From NCBI GenBank assembly GCA_021848325.1, contig JAJZUU010000017.1, positions 1 to 45,332 of the forward strand: a stretch of DNA of 45,332 bases. Direction: 5' to 3'. Below, one piece after another: positions 25,070 to 33,661 of this stretch (the first letter of the stretch is position 1; the number at the start of each line of letters is the position of its first letter). The stretch comes from Pseudomonadota bacterium (GTDB taxonomy: Bacteria > Pseudomonadota > Gammaproteobacteria > Burkholderiales > JAJZUU01). The position numbers and the translations under genes were made by a program. The notes beneath the pieces are model-generated. The model was given only the letters and a program-made list of their open reading frames with translations. It was not told where the DNA came from and did not search any database.

Positions 25070-25960
25070 ATGGATTCAACGCGATTTCACCTCCCGCTGA
25101 CTCTCGCCGAGGCGGCTGCTTTGAGCCCTCCGCAGATCATCGACCCGGACCAGACCCGGGTTGCGATCAGCCGGGGGCTTGGGGCCGTCAAACGCCAGCT
25201 TTTCGGTCAGAAGAGCGAGAAACGTCTCATTGAGGCAGACGGGCTGCAACTGAGCCTGGGGGATGCGCTCTGGGAGGCACAAAGCGCAGTTCCCCCTTCC
25301 GTGCCGGAAAAGGTCGTTGCTACCCATGCGCGGCGGATTGCTGTGCGCAACCCGGGAGCCGATGCCGAATCCGAATCCGTTGCCTTCTTCTTCGATGAGT
25401 CCCGTGTGCCGGTGGAAGTGACCGAAGTGGCCAACCCCGATACCGAGGGGCTGGCCAGCGCCGAATTCGAAATCGTCGGCCACAAGGAAAGCTACAGTCT
25501 CGCCCAGCGGCCGGGAAGCCATGTCGTGCTCAAGTATGCGCGCCCGGTCATCAAGCACCTGGACACCGAGGTGATTTCCTGCCCGGGCGCCCCGGTGGGT
25601 GTGATCGATGGCAGCGGGGCCGATGTAAGCTTCATCGCCGGCCTGCTCATCGACAAGATGGCCGATCACCTGCCGTTGTATCGCCAGTATCTGCGCCTGA
25701 TCGACGCGGGCTTCAAGGCGATGGCTGACTTCGTTGGTCCAACAAGGTGCTGCGCTGCCGGAGCCGGTCTGCAATACCCGGTTCGCTTCGATCCGGGCCT
25801 CGCGCGTCAAAGCCGTGGACGAGACGCCGATCAAGGCCGGACGGAGCGGGCCGGGCAAGATGAACAGCGCCTACGTCCGCTATGCCGAAAAGACCGGACT
25901 CACCCATGCCCAGTGCCGGGCGCACACCCGGCGCAAGTTTTTTGATGCGCAAAAATGCCG
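25070..25960 (+). pseudogene. IS66-family transposase tnpC, frameshifted and truncated
   Basis: Begins MDSTRFHLPLTLAEAAALSP and contains typical TnpC segments: KRQLFGQKSEKRL, PGAPVGVIDGSGADVSFIAG, LLIDKMADHLPLYRQYLRL. Near 25725 the frame shifts; the continuation (LVQQGAALPEPVCNTRFASI; RASRVKAVDETPIKAGRSGP) runs in another frame. After GKMNSAY it jumps to VRYAEKTGLTHAQCRAHTRR, losing ~45 residues, and stops matching near 25960. The C-terminal third is absent. The catalytic region is incomplete, so the element cannot move by itself. Confidence 0.85.
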
Positions 25961-26036
25961 CACCGCAGGCGGCTGCAGAGGGGCTGGTCTTCACCGGCGA
26001 ACCCTGTCCGCAAGAACGCCGTAGCGCGACCTGATG
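25945..26036 (+). pseudogene. 3' tail of an unidentified gene fused to the IS66 remnant
   Basis: Right after the tnpC similarity ends, a different frame reads MRKNAAPQAAAEGLVFTGEP CPQERRSAT and stops at TGA 26034-26036, overlapping the ATG of the next gene (TGATG-type coupling). This looks like the C-terminus of a gene that preceded the 295-aa gene and was cut off when the IS66 element and its flank were deleted. Identity unknown. Confidence 0.35.
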
Positions 26037-26921
26037 CAACAACTCGATCTCTTTGCGGACTCGGTACCGGTTCAGCGCGCCAACGCACTGATTGCCGCGC
26101 TGAGCCGTTTTGACCGCGCGGCATCACGGCAGGCTTTGCAACGCCTGGTGGCAGCGGATTCGCAGCATGCAGGGTTGCCGCACTTCCGGGTGTTGTGCGA
26201 GTTCGTGGATCACTGGCCCGGCCGTTGTGATGACCTGGATTGTCCACACCCCCAGCCAGAAATTGCCGCAGCGGAGCAATGGATCCGGGAACGGGTTATG
26301 CCTGCGGCCACGATCATGGGAGACGCCGGGGGGGCTCTGGTACGGAAGAGTTGGTCCATTCTGGCCAAGGCGTCCGAAGCGGCCAGGATTGGTCCCGAAC
26401 ATCGCGATTGCTTCGCTGCCGAATTTTATTTGCGTGCACAGCAATTTCCCGATGTCGTGCGTACAGCCCGGGGGATACCGGGTGCAGCCATGCGCGCAAC
26501 GGCGCAGCGTTGGCTGGGGTTGGGATATTACGGCTGCGGGGAAGCAGAGCAAGCCAGGACAGCGGCGTTGCGCTACGCATGGCTTGCACCCCAAGGATTC
26601 AATGTCTTTGTTGGGGAAATGCGCGACGCGATGTTGGCGCGAGACTGGCGCAGCTTCCAGGCGGATCTGGGCGATCTTGATGCGGCGTGGTTTCCTGCTT
26701 GGTGCGTACAAGAGAAAAAAGCAGGCAGCACCCTGCTGGATAACTTGCCCCCTGGCGAAGGGCCCACAGCGTATCGTCTGGTTGCCGGGCTGCTCATACG
26801 CGAGCGTGGCGGCCTATGTCGCGCACTATATGAAGATCGGGCGCGCCTGAAACGATTGAACGAAAGCTTCTTCGCTTTTTATATGAAATGTCGCTCCAAT
26901 CCGCACCCCCAACAAAGGTAA
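26034..26921 (+). CDS. Unknown 295-aa helical protein
   Basis: Starts MQQLDLFADSVPVQRANALI and is almost entirely helical, with features of short helical repeats (GLGYYGCGEAEQARTAALRY; FPDVVRTARGIPGAAMRATA). The 'QQLDLFADS' N-terminus is one I associate with a family of uncharacterised proteobacterial proteins, but I cannot assign a function. No signal peptide or membrane segment. Its ATG overlaps the stop of a truncated upstream fragment, so it probably lost its operon partner. Its own stop codon (26919-26921) is also the left target duplication of a small hairpin element. Not an obvious pigment gene. Confidence 0.7.
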   Translation: MQQLDLFADSVPVQRANALIAALSRFDRAASRQALQRLVAADSQHAGLPHFRVLCEFVDHWPGRCDDLDCPHPQPEIAAAEQWIRERVMPAATIMGDAGGALVRKSWSILAKASEAARIGPEHRDCFAAEFYLRAQQFPDVVRTARGIPGAAMRATAQRWLGLGYYGCGEAEQARTAALRYAWLAPQGFNVFVGEMRDAMLARDWRSFQADLGDLDAAWFPAWCVQEKKAGSTLLDNLPPGEGPTAYRLVAGLLIRERGGLCRALYEDRARLKRLNESFFAFYMKCRSNPHPQQR

Positions 26922-26955
26922 GGGCTCGTTAACCAAGTTATTGGTTAACAGGTCC
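26922..26955. repeat. 34-bp hairpin element flanked by TAA
   Basis: TAA, GGGCTCGTTAACCAA, centre, TTGGTTAACAGGTCC, TAA. The outer bases are imperfectly paired and the inner 9 are perfect. The right end (TTAACAGGTCC) is the same as that of the element at 33617-33661. TAA at 26919-26921 and 26956-26958 are the presumed target duplications, and the left one is the stop codon of the 295-aa gene. Confidence 0.65.
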
Positions 26956-27015
26956 TAAGCAACAAAGCCGCTCAGTTGGCGGTTACGTGCGTTGCAATAA
27001 AGGAATCGGGTCATC

Positions 27016-28017
27016 ATGACGGAAAACATAGCTGTCCCCCCGCTCAGGGTTGCCTGCGGTTCTCGCCAGAAATTTGAAAACCTCCTGATGGCATGCAAGG
27101 GAGGGATCCTGGGGGTGTTGGCATATGCTGCCGTTGAGCCGGACTTGCCCAAAGAGTGGTTCCCTTGTGCATGGGTGGCGCTGCCGGTTTTCGGGGAGGA
27201 TGCCTGGTACGAGGTGTGGATTTCGGCGCTGCCGGTAACGGTGAAAAGCGGCGCTCCGCTTTGCCTTTCCCGCGATGGGGAAATTCTTTTCGGTAGCCTG
27301 GTCCTCGACGAGACCGGGCCGGCTGGACTCGAATCGAAGGCATTTGCGGCCTATTCGGCCATTTTCGACGCCATCGACAACGAGGGATATCCTGAGCTGC
27401 TCAGGGTATGGAATTATTTCCCGCGAATAAACGGCGCAGGCAGAGGGCTCGAACGCTATCGCGAGTTCAACGTGGGGCGCCACGAAGCTTTTTCCGGCAA
27501 GGGGCGCTCCATCGGTGAAGGGAGTGTGCCGGCTGCCTGTGCTTTGGGCAGTCGGCAGGGAAATTTGGTGGTCTGCTTCCTGGCCGGCAAGGTGCCCGGG
27601 CTTCCCATCGAAAACCCGCGCCAGACCAATGCATACCACTATCCCCGCGATTTCGGCCCAAGGAGCCCGACCTTTTCGCGGGGAATGCTGGTGGGGGGTG
27701 GGCTGTTCATCTCGGGAACCGCAAGCATCATCGGTTCGGAAACGGTGCATGTTGAAGATGTCTCCAGGCAGTTGGACGAAACGATCGAGAACCTGCGGGC
27801 GGTCGTCGACCGGGCGCGGAAATGCGGGTTTGCCGCGACCGGCCTGGACGAACTCTTTCTCAACGTTTACCTGCGTTGTGCCGGAGATTATTCGCGCGTG
27901 CGGAGCCGGCTCGATGCCGAATTCGGTGGCGAGGCCCACATCGCTTACCTGCAGGCGGATGTTTGCCGCGCGGATCTTCTGGTCGAGATAGAAGCTTTTT
28001 GGATCCCCAGCATATAA
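27016..28017 (+). CDS. Chorismatase (XanB2/FkbO/Hyg5-like), hydroxybenzoate synthase
   Basis: A 333-aa protein of the chorismatase family, which removes pyruvate from chorismate. XanB2-type enzymes give 3- and 4-hydroxybenzoate. Family signatures: RVWNYFPRINGAGRGLERYR, EFNVGRHEAF, PAACALGS, GRMLVGGGLFISGTASIIG-type central strand (here FSRGMLVGGGLFISGTASII), and a C-terminal DLLVEIEAFW whose glutamates (~324/326) fall where the catalytic glutamate of the family lies. Cytoplasmic. AAAGGAA lies upstream of ATG 27016. In this context it would make the aromatic starter for the polyene, replacing the tyrosine ammonia-lyase found in other aryl polyene clusters. Whether the product is the 3- or 4-hydroxy isomer cannot be told from the sequence. 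Confidence 0.88.
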   Translation: MTENIAVPPLRVACGSRQKFENLLMACKGGILGVLAYAAVEPDLPKEWFPCAWVALPVFGEDAWYEVWISALPVTVKSGAPLCLSRDGEILFGSLVLDETGPAGLESKAFAAYSAIFDAIDNEGYPELLRVWNYFPRINGAGRGLERYREFNVGRHEAFSGKGRSIGEGSVPAACALGSRQGNLVVCFLAGKVPGLPIENPRQTNAYHYPRDFGPRSPTFSRGMLVGGGLFISGTASIIGSETVHVEDVSRQLDETIENLRAVVDRARKCGFAATGLDELFLNVYLRCAGDYSRVRSRLDAEFGGEAHIAYLQADVCRADLLVEIEAFWIPSI

Positions 28018-28053
28018 TTCGGTGATGATTTCTCTACGCCTTAAATCCAGAAA

Positions 28054-28203
28054 ATGCTTCTTGCGCTACTTTGCATTTATGCCGGCAATGCCATGGCCGA
28101 CCAGCCGCCATGGGACGCGGGAGCCGGCATTGCAACTGTCGATTTTCCGGCTTATCGCGGTTCCGGCCAGTTGGATTTTGGATTCGTCGCAAACCATGGT
28201 TAA
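28054..28203 (+). CDS. Possible small secreted protein (49 aa)
   Basis: ATG 28054 to TAA 28203 encodes MLLALLCIYAGNAMADQPPW and a further 29 residues. The first ~15 look like a signal peptide with cleavage after AMA. The mature part would be ~34 residues with no cysteine and no known motif. There is a stop just upstream in frame and no strong ribosome-binding site. It lies in the gap between chorismatase and acyltransferase. It may be a degraded remnant of a longer periplasmic protein. Confidence 0.35.
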   Translation: MLLALLCIYAGNAMADQPPWDAGAGIATVDFPAYRGSGQLDFGFVANHG

Positions 28204-28240
28204 GGACGATGAGTGAATTCCGGATTAGCGAGACTGGATC

Positions 28241-29023
28241 TTGACTGAGAAGCGCACTTTGCAATGGCCAGCCTCGTGGCTGAGTTTTCCTTACGAATGC
28301 CTAGTGTTCTACGGAGGGTTGTTGCTGTTTGCAGCGATGTGCCTGTCGTGGAGCCTGGTGGCAAGCTTGCTGGCTTTCCTGCTGCCGAAGCGAATCGGCG
28401 TCAGGCTGGGCAGGTTTGTCATCATGTTCGGCTTCAGGATGTATTTGCGCTTCCTGGCGTTGAGCGGCATCGTCGAATGCGATCTGAGCGCTCTCGACAG
28501 CTTGAGGAACGAGCGGTCGCTGATCATCGCGCCCAACCATCCTTCACTGATTGACGTCGTTCTGATCGTTTCCCGCCTGCCGAATGCGGCCTGTATCATC
28601 AAGGCCAATCTCCGGGATCAACTGATTCTTGGCGGTAGTGCAAGGCTCGCGGGCTATATCCGCAACATTTCGCAGGCAAAGCTGATTCATGATGCCACGC
28701 GGGAAATCCAGGCCGGTAGCCAGTTACTTGTCTTCCCCGAAGGAACGAGAACGACCGGGGATTCCATCCAGGCATTCAAGGGCGGCTTTGCCCTGATAGC
28801 GAAAAGGGCATGCGCGCCGGTGCAGATGATTTTCATTGAGATCAACAACCCTTTCCTGTGCAAGGGGCAGCCGCTGCTCAAGAAACCGGCGTTCCCGCTG
28901 GTCTTCCGCGCCCGGCTCGGGGAGCGTTTTCTGCCGCCGGGCGAGGTCAGGCACTATGTTTCCCGTCTGGAGACGTACTGCCGCAACCAGATTGCAACCA
29001 ACGACGCAGGCGCGCCACGATGA
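28241..29023 (+). CDS. 1-acyl-glycerol-3-phosphate-acyltransferase-like membrane enzyme
   Basis: A 260-aa LPLAT/PlsC-type acyltransferase. Two N-terminal membrane segments (residues ~15-50) are followed by the catalytic HX4D motif in APNHPSLIDVV and the acceptor-site motif FPEGTRTTGD. In aryl polyene clusters such enzymes are thought to transfer the polyene acyl chain to a membrane lipid. The only in-frame start is TTG 28241. A well-placed AAGGA before ATG 28209 instead opens an 11-codon frame (MSEFRISETGS) ending across the TTG, so a sequencing frameshift or a leader peptide is possible. The gene overlaps the glycosyltransferase by 4 bases (ATGA). Confidence 0.85.
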   Translation: MTEKRTLQWPASWLSFPYECLVFYGGLLLFAAMCLSWSLVASLLAFLLPKRIGVRLGRFVIMFGFRMYLRFLALSGIVECDLSALDSLRNERSLIIAPNHPSLIDVVLIVSRLPNAACIIKANLRDQLILGGSARLAGYIRNISQAKLIHDATREIQAGSQLLVFPEGTRTTGDSIQAFKGGFALIAKRACAPVQMIFIEINNPFLCKGQPLLKKPAFPLVFRARLGERFLPPGEVRHYVSRLETYCRNQIATNDAGAPR

Positions 29024-29775
29024 AACCGTCCTTCACCCACCTGGTGCTGATTCCCAGTTTCAATACCGGCGAGAAGGTATATTCGACCGTCAAGGATGCG
29101 CGCCGATACTGGAATCCGGTATGGGTGGTACTGGACGGGAGTAGCGACGGGACGGTGCAGGGATTGCTCGAAATGGCCAATTCCGACGAAGGGCTCAGGG
29201 TGTGGGCGCTTCCCCGAAACCAGGGCAAGGGCGCGGCGGTTTTTTTCGGTCTCCGCGAGGCTGAACGGGCTGGCTTCACGCACGTCCTGACCATGGATGC
29301 CGACGGCCAGCACCCGGCGGAAAAAATCCACGCATTCATGCAGATATCCGAAAAGAACCGTGATGCCATGATACTGGGCTGCCCCCAGTTCGACTCAAGC
29401 GCGCCGCTTATCCGCGTGAGGGGGCGGAAAATTTCCAATTGGTGGGCGAATTTCGAGACGTTGCGGGGAGGGATTGGCGATTCCCTGTTCGGATTCCGCG
29501 TTTATCCGGTAACGCCGCTGCTTGCTCTGATGCGCAAGCAGCGCTGGATGAGGCGGTTCGATTTCGACCCGGAAGCGGTGGTGAAGCTTTGTTGGCGTGG
29601 CGTGCGCCCGATCAATATCGCGGCGCCGGTCAAGTATTTCAGCCCGGAGGAGGGCGGGGTTTCACATTTCAACTATTTGCGCGATAACATTCTGCTGAGC
29701 TTCATGCATATCCGCTTGCTTGTGGGTTTTACCCTCCGGCTCCCGCTTCTGCTGTGGCGGAAATTCAGGGGCTAG
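29020..29775 (+). CDS. Family 2 glycosyltransferase
   Basis: A 251-aa GT-A fold enzyme related to dolichol-phosphate-sugar synthases. The N-terminus LVLIPSFNTGEKV is followed by WVVLDGSSDGT, RNQGKGAAVFFGL and the DXD-type motif TMDADGQHPAEKI, then a C-terminal membrane-proximal hydrophobic stretch (LLSFMHIRLLVGFTLRLPLL). Start ATG 29020 overlaps the acyltransferase stop (ATGA). Glycosyltransferase plus acyltransferase pairs are standard in aryl polyene clusters, likely to attach the pigment to a sugar or lipid head group. It ends 11 bases inside the convergent chain-length-factor gene. Confidence 0.88.
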   Translation: MKPSFTHLVLIPSFNTGEKVYSTVKDARRYWNPVWVVLDGSSDGTVQGLLEMANSDEGLRVWALPRNQGKGAAVFFGLREAERAGFTHVLTMDADGQHPAEKIHAFMQISEKNRDAMILGCPQFDSSAPLIRVRGRKISNWWANFETLRGGIGDSLFGFRVYPVTPLLALMRKQRWMRRFDFDPEAVVKLCWRGVRPINIAAPVKYFSPEEGGVSHFNYLRDNILLSFMHIRLLVGFTLRLPLLLWRKFRG

Positions 29776-30586
29776 CCCATGGCTGGTTCATGGCAACTCC
29801 TTCCACGGCAATTCTGAGCCGTAAATCACCCGAGTAGCCTAGCACCACTTTTTGCGGTTCCACAGAAGCGAATGCGGCAAGCAGCGGGAGCGAGCGGGAG
29901 GCTGAAGAGTCGCGGCGCATGTCCTCCATATCTGGATCGGCCATTTGGGTTGTGGCCGGCCGGGCACCGCAATCGACGGTTATCGTCATTTTGGCAAGAC
30001 TTCCATGCGGAATCGAATCCAGTACAAGTGCTGCGCCGAAAGGCTGGCGGCCGGGTGTTTTTTCATGCAGCGGCTCCGGGAAAGGCGTGTCGAAGGCCGC
30101 CAATAGCACCGGAACGCCTTCGGCGAGACATTGCGTGGCGGCCTCCACCAGACCTGTCGCGAAGCTGTCATCGCCGGCGCAAATGCTCGACGATGGCTGC
30201 ATGGAACCCGAGGCGATGCTCCAGTATCCGGCTGGCGCATTGTGTACCGAATTGTGAAACCGGGTGGGGGACACGAGGCGCTCAGGGGTGGCAAGTGCCT
30301 CACATATCTGGTGTATGGTATTCGTGTCGCCGTTGGAGGAGGTAAACACGAGTGCCAGGTCTTCCGGTTTCATGCCGGATTGTTGCAGCGCGTCCTGTGC
30401 GACATCCACCGCAAGTTTCACGGTGACACTGGCGCGCCTGCGTTCGACGCCGGGAAGGATGCCACCCTGCGGGCGGGGAACGAAGTCAGGGTTGAGGCTC
30501 GTGCCGGCGGAGAAATGATTCCTGAGCGCGTTCCAATTTTCGAATCCCGGCCCGGTGGCGGCGAGTCCTTTCAAGTAAACGATCAT
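29765..30586 (-). CDS. Chain-length factor, ketosynthase-like (ApeC-like)
   Basis: A 273-aa protein matching the 'beta-ketoacyl synthase chain length factor' group. The start is ATG 30586, overlapping the stop of the ketosynthase gene (ATGA); a longer upstream frame is just the shadow of that gene. It begins MIVYLKGLAATGPGFENWNA, and the core has VAQDALQQSGMKPEDLALVF, NSVHNAPAGYWSIASG and LLAAFDTPFPEPLHEK. The nucleophilic cysteine and the two catalytic histidines of true ketosynthases are absent. It would pair with the adjacent KS as a heterodimer and set polyene length. Confidence 0.87.
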   Translation of the reverse strand: MIVYLKGLAATGPGFENWNALRNHFSAGTSLNPDFVPRPQGGILPGVERRRASVTVKLAVDVAQDALQQSGMKPEDLALVFTSSNGDTNTIHQICEALATPERLVSPTRFHNSVHNAPAGYWSIASGSMQPSSSICAGDDSFATGLVEAATQCLAEGVPVLLAAFDTPFPEPLHEKTPGRQPFGAALVLDSIPHGSLAKMTITVDCGARPATTQMADPDMEDMRRDSSASRSLPLLAAFASVEPQKVVLGYSGDLRLRIAVEGVAMNQPWASP

Positions 30587-31770
30587 TGCACGGGGTGACC
30601 CAAAATCAGGCTTACGTTGTTTCCGCCGAAACCGAAGGAATTGCTCAAGACCTGCCTTACCGGCTGCTGGCGGTTTTCCAGCAGGACGTTCATCGCAAAT
30701 CCCGGATCGACATTTATGGTATTGAGGCTGGCGGGAATCAGGCCTTCGCGCAGGCAAAGGCAGGCAATCACGGCCTCGGTGATGCCGGCTGCGCCTAACG
30801 TATGCCCGGTCCAGCCCTTGGTTGAGCTGCACGGGGTGAGATTGCCAAAGAGGCCTGAGACCGCCAGGTCTTCCGCACTGTCGTTGGCCCGCGTCGCAGT
30901 ACCATGCAGATTGATGCAGTCGATCTGGGAAGGATCAAGCCCGCTCCGATGCAAGGCGCGCGACATGGCAAGCCTAGCGCCGGCGCCTTCGGGGTGGGGC
31001 GTGGACATGTGGTAGGCATCGCTGCTTTCCCCGTAGCCCAGCAGGCAGATCGAATCGTCCCGAACCGCTGCTTTTTCCACGAGGGCGAATCCTGCCGCCT
31101 CGCCTATGGAGATTCCGCTGCGTTCGGCATCGGCCGGCCGGCAGGGGGCGGTTGAAACGATTTCGAGCGACGAGAAGCCGCAGAGGGTCGTCAGGCATAG
31201 ACTGTCCACGCCTCCCACGACTGCGGCGTCGCACAGCCCGTTTTCGATCAGGCGGCTTGCCGAAGCGAATGCCTTGGCGCTTGAAGAGCAGGCGGTCGAG
31301 ATGACGAGTGCGGGACCCCGCAATTTGAGATAGCGGCGCACGAAATCGGCAACCGAATAATTCTCGTGGGTGGTGCGATAATTAAAATATGCGGGCAGCT
31401 TGCCTTCCGCGTCGCGGTGCTGGTAGGCCAGTTCCGTTTCGAGAATACCCGAAGTGCTGGTTCCCAGAACGACCGCAATCCGGTGCGGGCTGTAACGAAT
31501 GCGGGCAGCGTCAACCGCCGCCTCGAAACCGTCTGTCACGAGTCCCATCATGGCAAGCCGGTTGTTACGGCAATCGAAATCCTTCAGGCGTGCTACGACA
31601 GGCTCATCTTCTATTCCTTCGACCCGTCCGATGTAAGTGTCGAGCGCCGCATCCATGAAATCGCAACGGCGCAGACCCGATCTGCCTTCGCGCAAGGCGG
31701 CCAGAGTGCACGCCATGCCCCGGCCAAGGGAACTGACCACGGTATAGTGGCTGAGAGCTAAAGGCTGCAC
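30583..31770 (-). CDS. 3-ketoacyl-ACP synthase (ApeR-like), partner of the chain-length factor
   Basis: About 395 aa. The start is set at GTG 31770, giving VQPLALSHYTVVSSLGRGMA, which matches the normal N-terminus of this group; a longer frame up to 31980 has no protein-like character. The catalytic triad is visible: Cys in VISTACSSSAKAF, His in INLHGTATRAND, and His in STKGWTGHTLGAAG. The C-terminus is SNSFGFGGNNVSLILG. It elongates the ACP-bound polyene with malonyl units together with the chain-length factor directly downstream. It is divergent from the ACP at 32139, and no strong ribosome-binding site is visible. Confidence 0.88.
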   Translation of the reverse strand: MQPLALSHYTVVSSLGRGMACTLAALREGRSGLRRCDFMDAALDTYIGRVEGIEDEPVVARLKDFDCRNNRLAMMGLVTDGFEAAVDAARIRYSPHRIAVVLGTSTSGILETELAYQHRDAEGKLPAYFNYRTTHENYSVADFVRRYLKLRGPALVISTACSSSAKAFASASRLIENGLCDAAVVGGVDSLCLTTLCGFSSLEIVSTAPCRPADAERSGISIGEAAGFALVEKAAVRDDSICLLGYGESSDAYHMSTPHPEGAGARLAMSRALHRSGLDPSQIDCINLHGTATRANDSAEDLAVSGLFGNLTPCSSTKGWTGHTLGAAGITEAVIACLCLREGLIPASLNTINVDPGFAMNVLLENRQQPVRQVLSNSFGFGGNNVSLILGHPVQ

Positions 31771-32138
31771 TATGAACGGAGAAAATTTTGCAATTGAAAA
31801 TGACAATCCAGGAAATTGCCGCGTCAAGTCCGGGCAATACAGAGCGAACGTCCTAATTCTAATGATGGTCGCCCCTAAGGGCAATCGATAAAGTTTATGG
31901 GCTGCGGGGTGGCGCAACCGGTGGCCTGATCCGGCGGCCGCCGCTGCGGCTATCGGGGGCAGGCTGGGCGTGGCCGGCAAACAAATTGGGGCGGCTGCAC
32001 GTCAACTTTCAAGCGGATGCTGAATAAGGTAAGATGGGATTTGTTTTTTGCTTTATGGTCGAACGAATAAAAAAATAGTTGTGGTCTGGCACATGGCTGG
32101 ATATATCAATGATTTGAAACGACTCGTCACTTTTCCTG
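31771..32138. other. Divergent intergenic region between KS and ACP genes (368 bp)
   Basis: GC-rich on the KS side, AT-rich on the ACP side (around 32035-32085). It must hold promoters for both directions. I see no convincing -35/-10 pair, no sigma-54 match (TGGCAC near 32088 lacks the TTGC element) and no clear operator. Confidence 0.5.
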
Positions 32139-32384
32139 ATGAATAACAATCTGGATATCATTAAAGACTACATTGATCGACATGCCGACAATCCGCCTGA
32201 GAACTTGACGCTGGAGAGCGAGCTCAACGAGATCGGAATCGACTCGATGGCGATACTCGAATTGATTTTCGAATTGGAAGACAAATACGGCATCCGTTTG
32301 CCGGAAGATATCCCGACGCCTGAAACCGTCGGCCAGTTGCTCGAACTCATAGAACAATACAAGCCTGCCGCTGTAAATGAGTAA
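32139..32384 (+). CDS. Acyl carrier protein, second of the pathway
   Basis: An 81-aa ACP with site ELNEIGIDSMAILELIFELE, the phosphopantetheinylated serine at ~residue 36, and a normal helical core ending QLLELIEQY. It is of the more canonical type, distinct from the ACP at 24176. Aryl polyene systems normally have two ACPs of differing sequence. It overlaps the downstream ketosynthase by 8 bases. The ribosome-binding site is poor. Confidence 0.92.
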   Translation: MNNNLDIIKDYIDRHADNPPENLTLESELNEIGIDSMAILELIFELEDKYGIRLPEDIPTPETVGQLLELIEQYKPAAVNE

Positions 32385-33627
32385 AGCACCGCGCCGCAGG
32401 GTCGCCGTCACCGGGGTTGGCTTGGTCAATCCTTTTGGTGGCGATGCGGACGACTTTTTCGCGCGCATTATGCGGGGCGAATCGGCGGTCGGATTGTATC
32501 GCCATCCCTCGTCCCCGTCCGACTTGGTACAACCTGCGGTGAGGTGCCAGTCGTTCAGTTCCGAGCAAGCCATCGGCCGGGCTCTGTCCAGCGTGACTGA
32601 CCGCTACAGCCAGCTCGGCATTGCCGCGGCCTTTTCGGCATGGAGCGACGCGGGTTTGTCGCGGACGGATTCGGGCTCCGACAGTTATGGCGTATCCTGG
32701 GGAACCGGGGCGGGAGGCGCCCTGACCTATGAAAAGGGCTACACGGACTTCTTTGAACGTGGCAAGCGTCGTATGTCACCGCTGTCGGTCGTGCTGGCGA
32801 TGAATAACGCCGCGGCTTCGAACATAGCGATTGCCTTAGGTCTGGGAAGCGCCTGTTTAAGTTATTCGGTGGCGTGTGCCTCGTCGGCGGTATCCATCGG
32901 CGAAGCATGTCGCCGCATTCAAACGGGGGAGTCCGCGCTGGTCGTCGCAGGAGGGTCGGAAGCACCGTTGACGTTTTCGATAATGCGTGCCTGGGACGCA
33001 ATGCGGGTCATCGCTGAGGGCGATGAGGAAACTGCTTTCCGGGCGTGTCGCCCATTCCAAATTGGGCGGACGGGACTAGTCCTCGGCGAAGGCGGCGCGG
33101 CAATGGTGCTGGAAGAGTGGGATCATGCCGTGGCGCGCGGAGCCCGCATTTATTGCGAACTGGCAGGCTATGGGCAAAGTTGCGACCGCGCGCATCTTGT
33201 TCGCCCGGATGCAAACGGGCAGGTCAAGGCAATCGATGCAGCAATCCGCGAGGCCGGGTTGTCGCCAGCCGACATCGGTTATGTGAATGCCCACGGCACG
33301 GCTACCCGGGAAGGTGATCCGATCGAGATCGACGCGCTCAAAACCGTCTTCGGTGATTGTGCTGCCAGGCTGCCGGTCAGTTCCACCAAGTCGATGCATG
33401 GCCATATGCTCGGGGCAGCCGGCGCTATGGAGGCCGTAATCACGGTGCTTGCCCTGGCAAAACAGGAGATTCCCCCGACGGCTCATTTGCAGGAAGTTTC
33501 GGCGGATTGTCAGGGCGTTCGCCATGTGATGGGAGCAGGGCTGAAAGGCGTCACCTTCCATGCGGCAATCAGCAATTCCTTTGCCTTCGGTGGAAGCAAT
33601 GCTGTCCTTGTATTTAGGACCTGTTAA
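32377..33627 (+). CDS. 3-ketoacyl-ACP synthase (ApeO-like), C-terminus altered by an insertion
   Basis: A 416-aa FabB/FabF-type ketosynthase. Nucleophile in YSVACASSAVSIG, histidines in VNAHGTATREGD and KSMHGHMLGAAG, C-terminus SNSFAFGGSNAVLVF. In known systems one such KS acts in initiation or early elongation, beside the KS/CLF heterodimer. It overlaps the ACP gene by 8 bases. The final codons (RTC) and the stop lie inside the 33617-33661 hairpin; removing that element and one TTA copy would restore ...VFRLAG and a TGA at 33676-33678. The change is three residues past the conserved core, so activity is probably kept. Confidence 0.92.
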   Translation: MSKAPRRRVAVTGVGLVNPFGGDADDFFARIMRGESAVGLYRHPSSPSDLVQPAVRCQSFSSEQAIGRALSSVTDRYSQLGIAAAFSAWSDAGLSRTDSGSDSYGVSWGTGAGGALTYEKGYTDFFERGKRRMSPLSVVLAMNNAAASNIAIALGLGSACLSYSVACASSAVSIGEACRRIQTGESALVVAGGSEAPLTFSIMRAWDAMRVIAEGDEETAFRACRPFQIGRTGLVLGEGGAAMVLEEWDHAVARGARIYCELAGYGQSCDRAHLVRPDANGQVKAIDAAIREAGLSPADIGYVNAHGTATREGDPIEIDALKTVFGDCAARLPVSSTKSMHGHMLGAAGAMEAVITVLALAKQEIPPTAHLQEVSADCQGVRHVMGAGLKGVTFHAAISNSFAFGGSNAVLVFRTC

Positions 33628-33661
33628 GCATTGAGTGTAACACTTAATGCTTAACAGGTCC
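33617..33661. repeat. 45-bp palindrome with TTA target duplication
   Basis: The arms GGACCTGTTAAGCATT.. and ..AATGCTTAACAGGTCC pair almost completely (one mismatch over ~22 bp). Flanked by TTA at 33614-33616 and 33662-33664. It shares its TTAACAGGTCC end with the element at 26922-26955. It supplies the stop codon of the ketosynthase gene and may act as a transcript hairpin before the methyltransferase gene; no T-run follows. Confidence 0.8.

Noticed and set aside
28022..28216. 64-codon plus-strand frame
   Set aside because: Composition not protein-like; the overlapping frame at 28054 with a signal-peptide-like start is the better candidate.
32085..32105. Second sigma-54 promoter before the ACP gene (TGGCACATGGCTGG)
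   Set aside because: Has the -24 half but not the TTGC -12 half at the right spacing.
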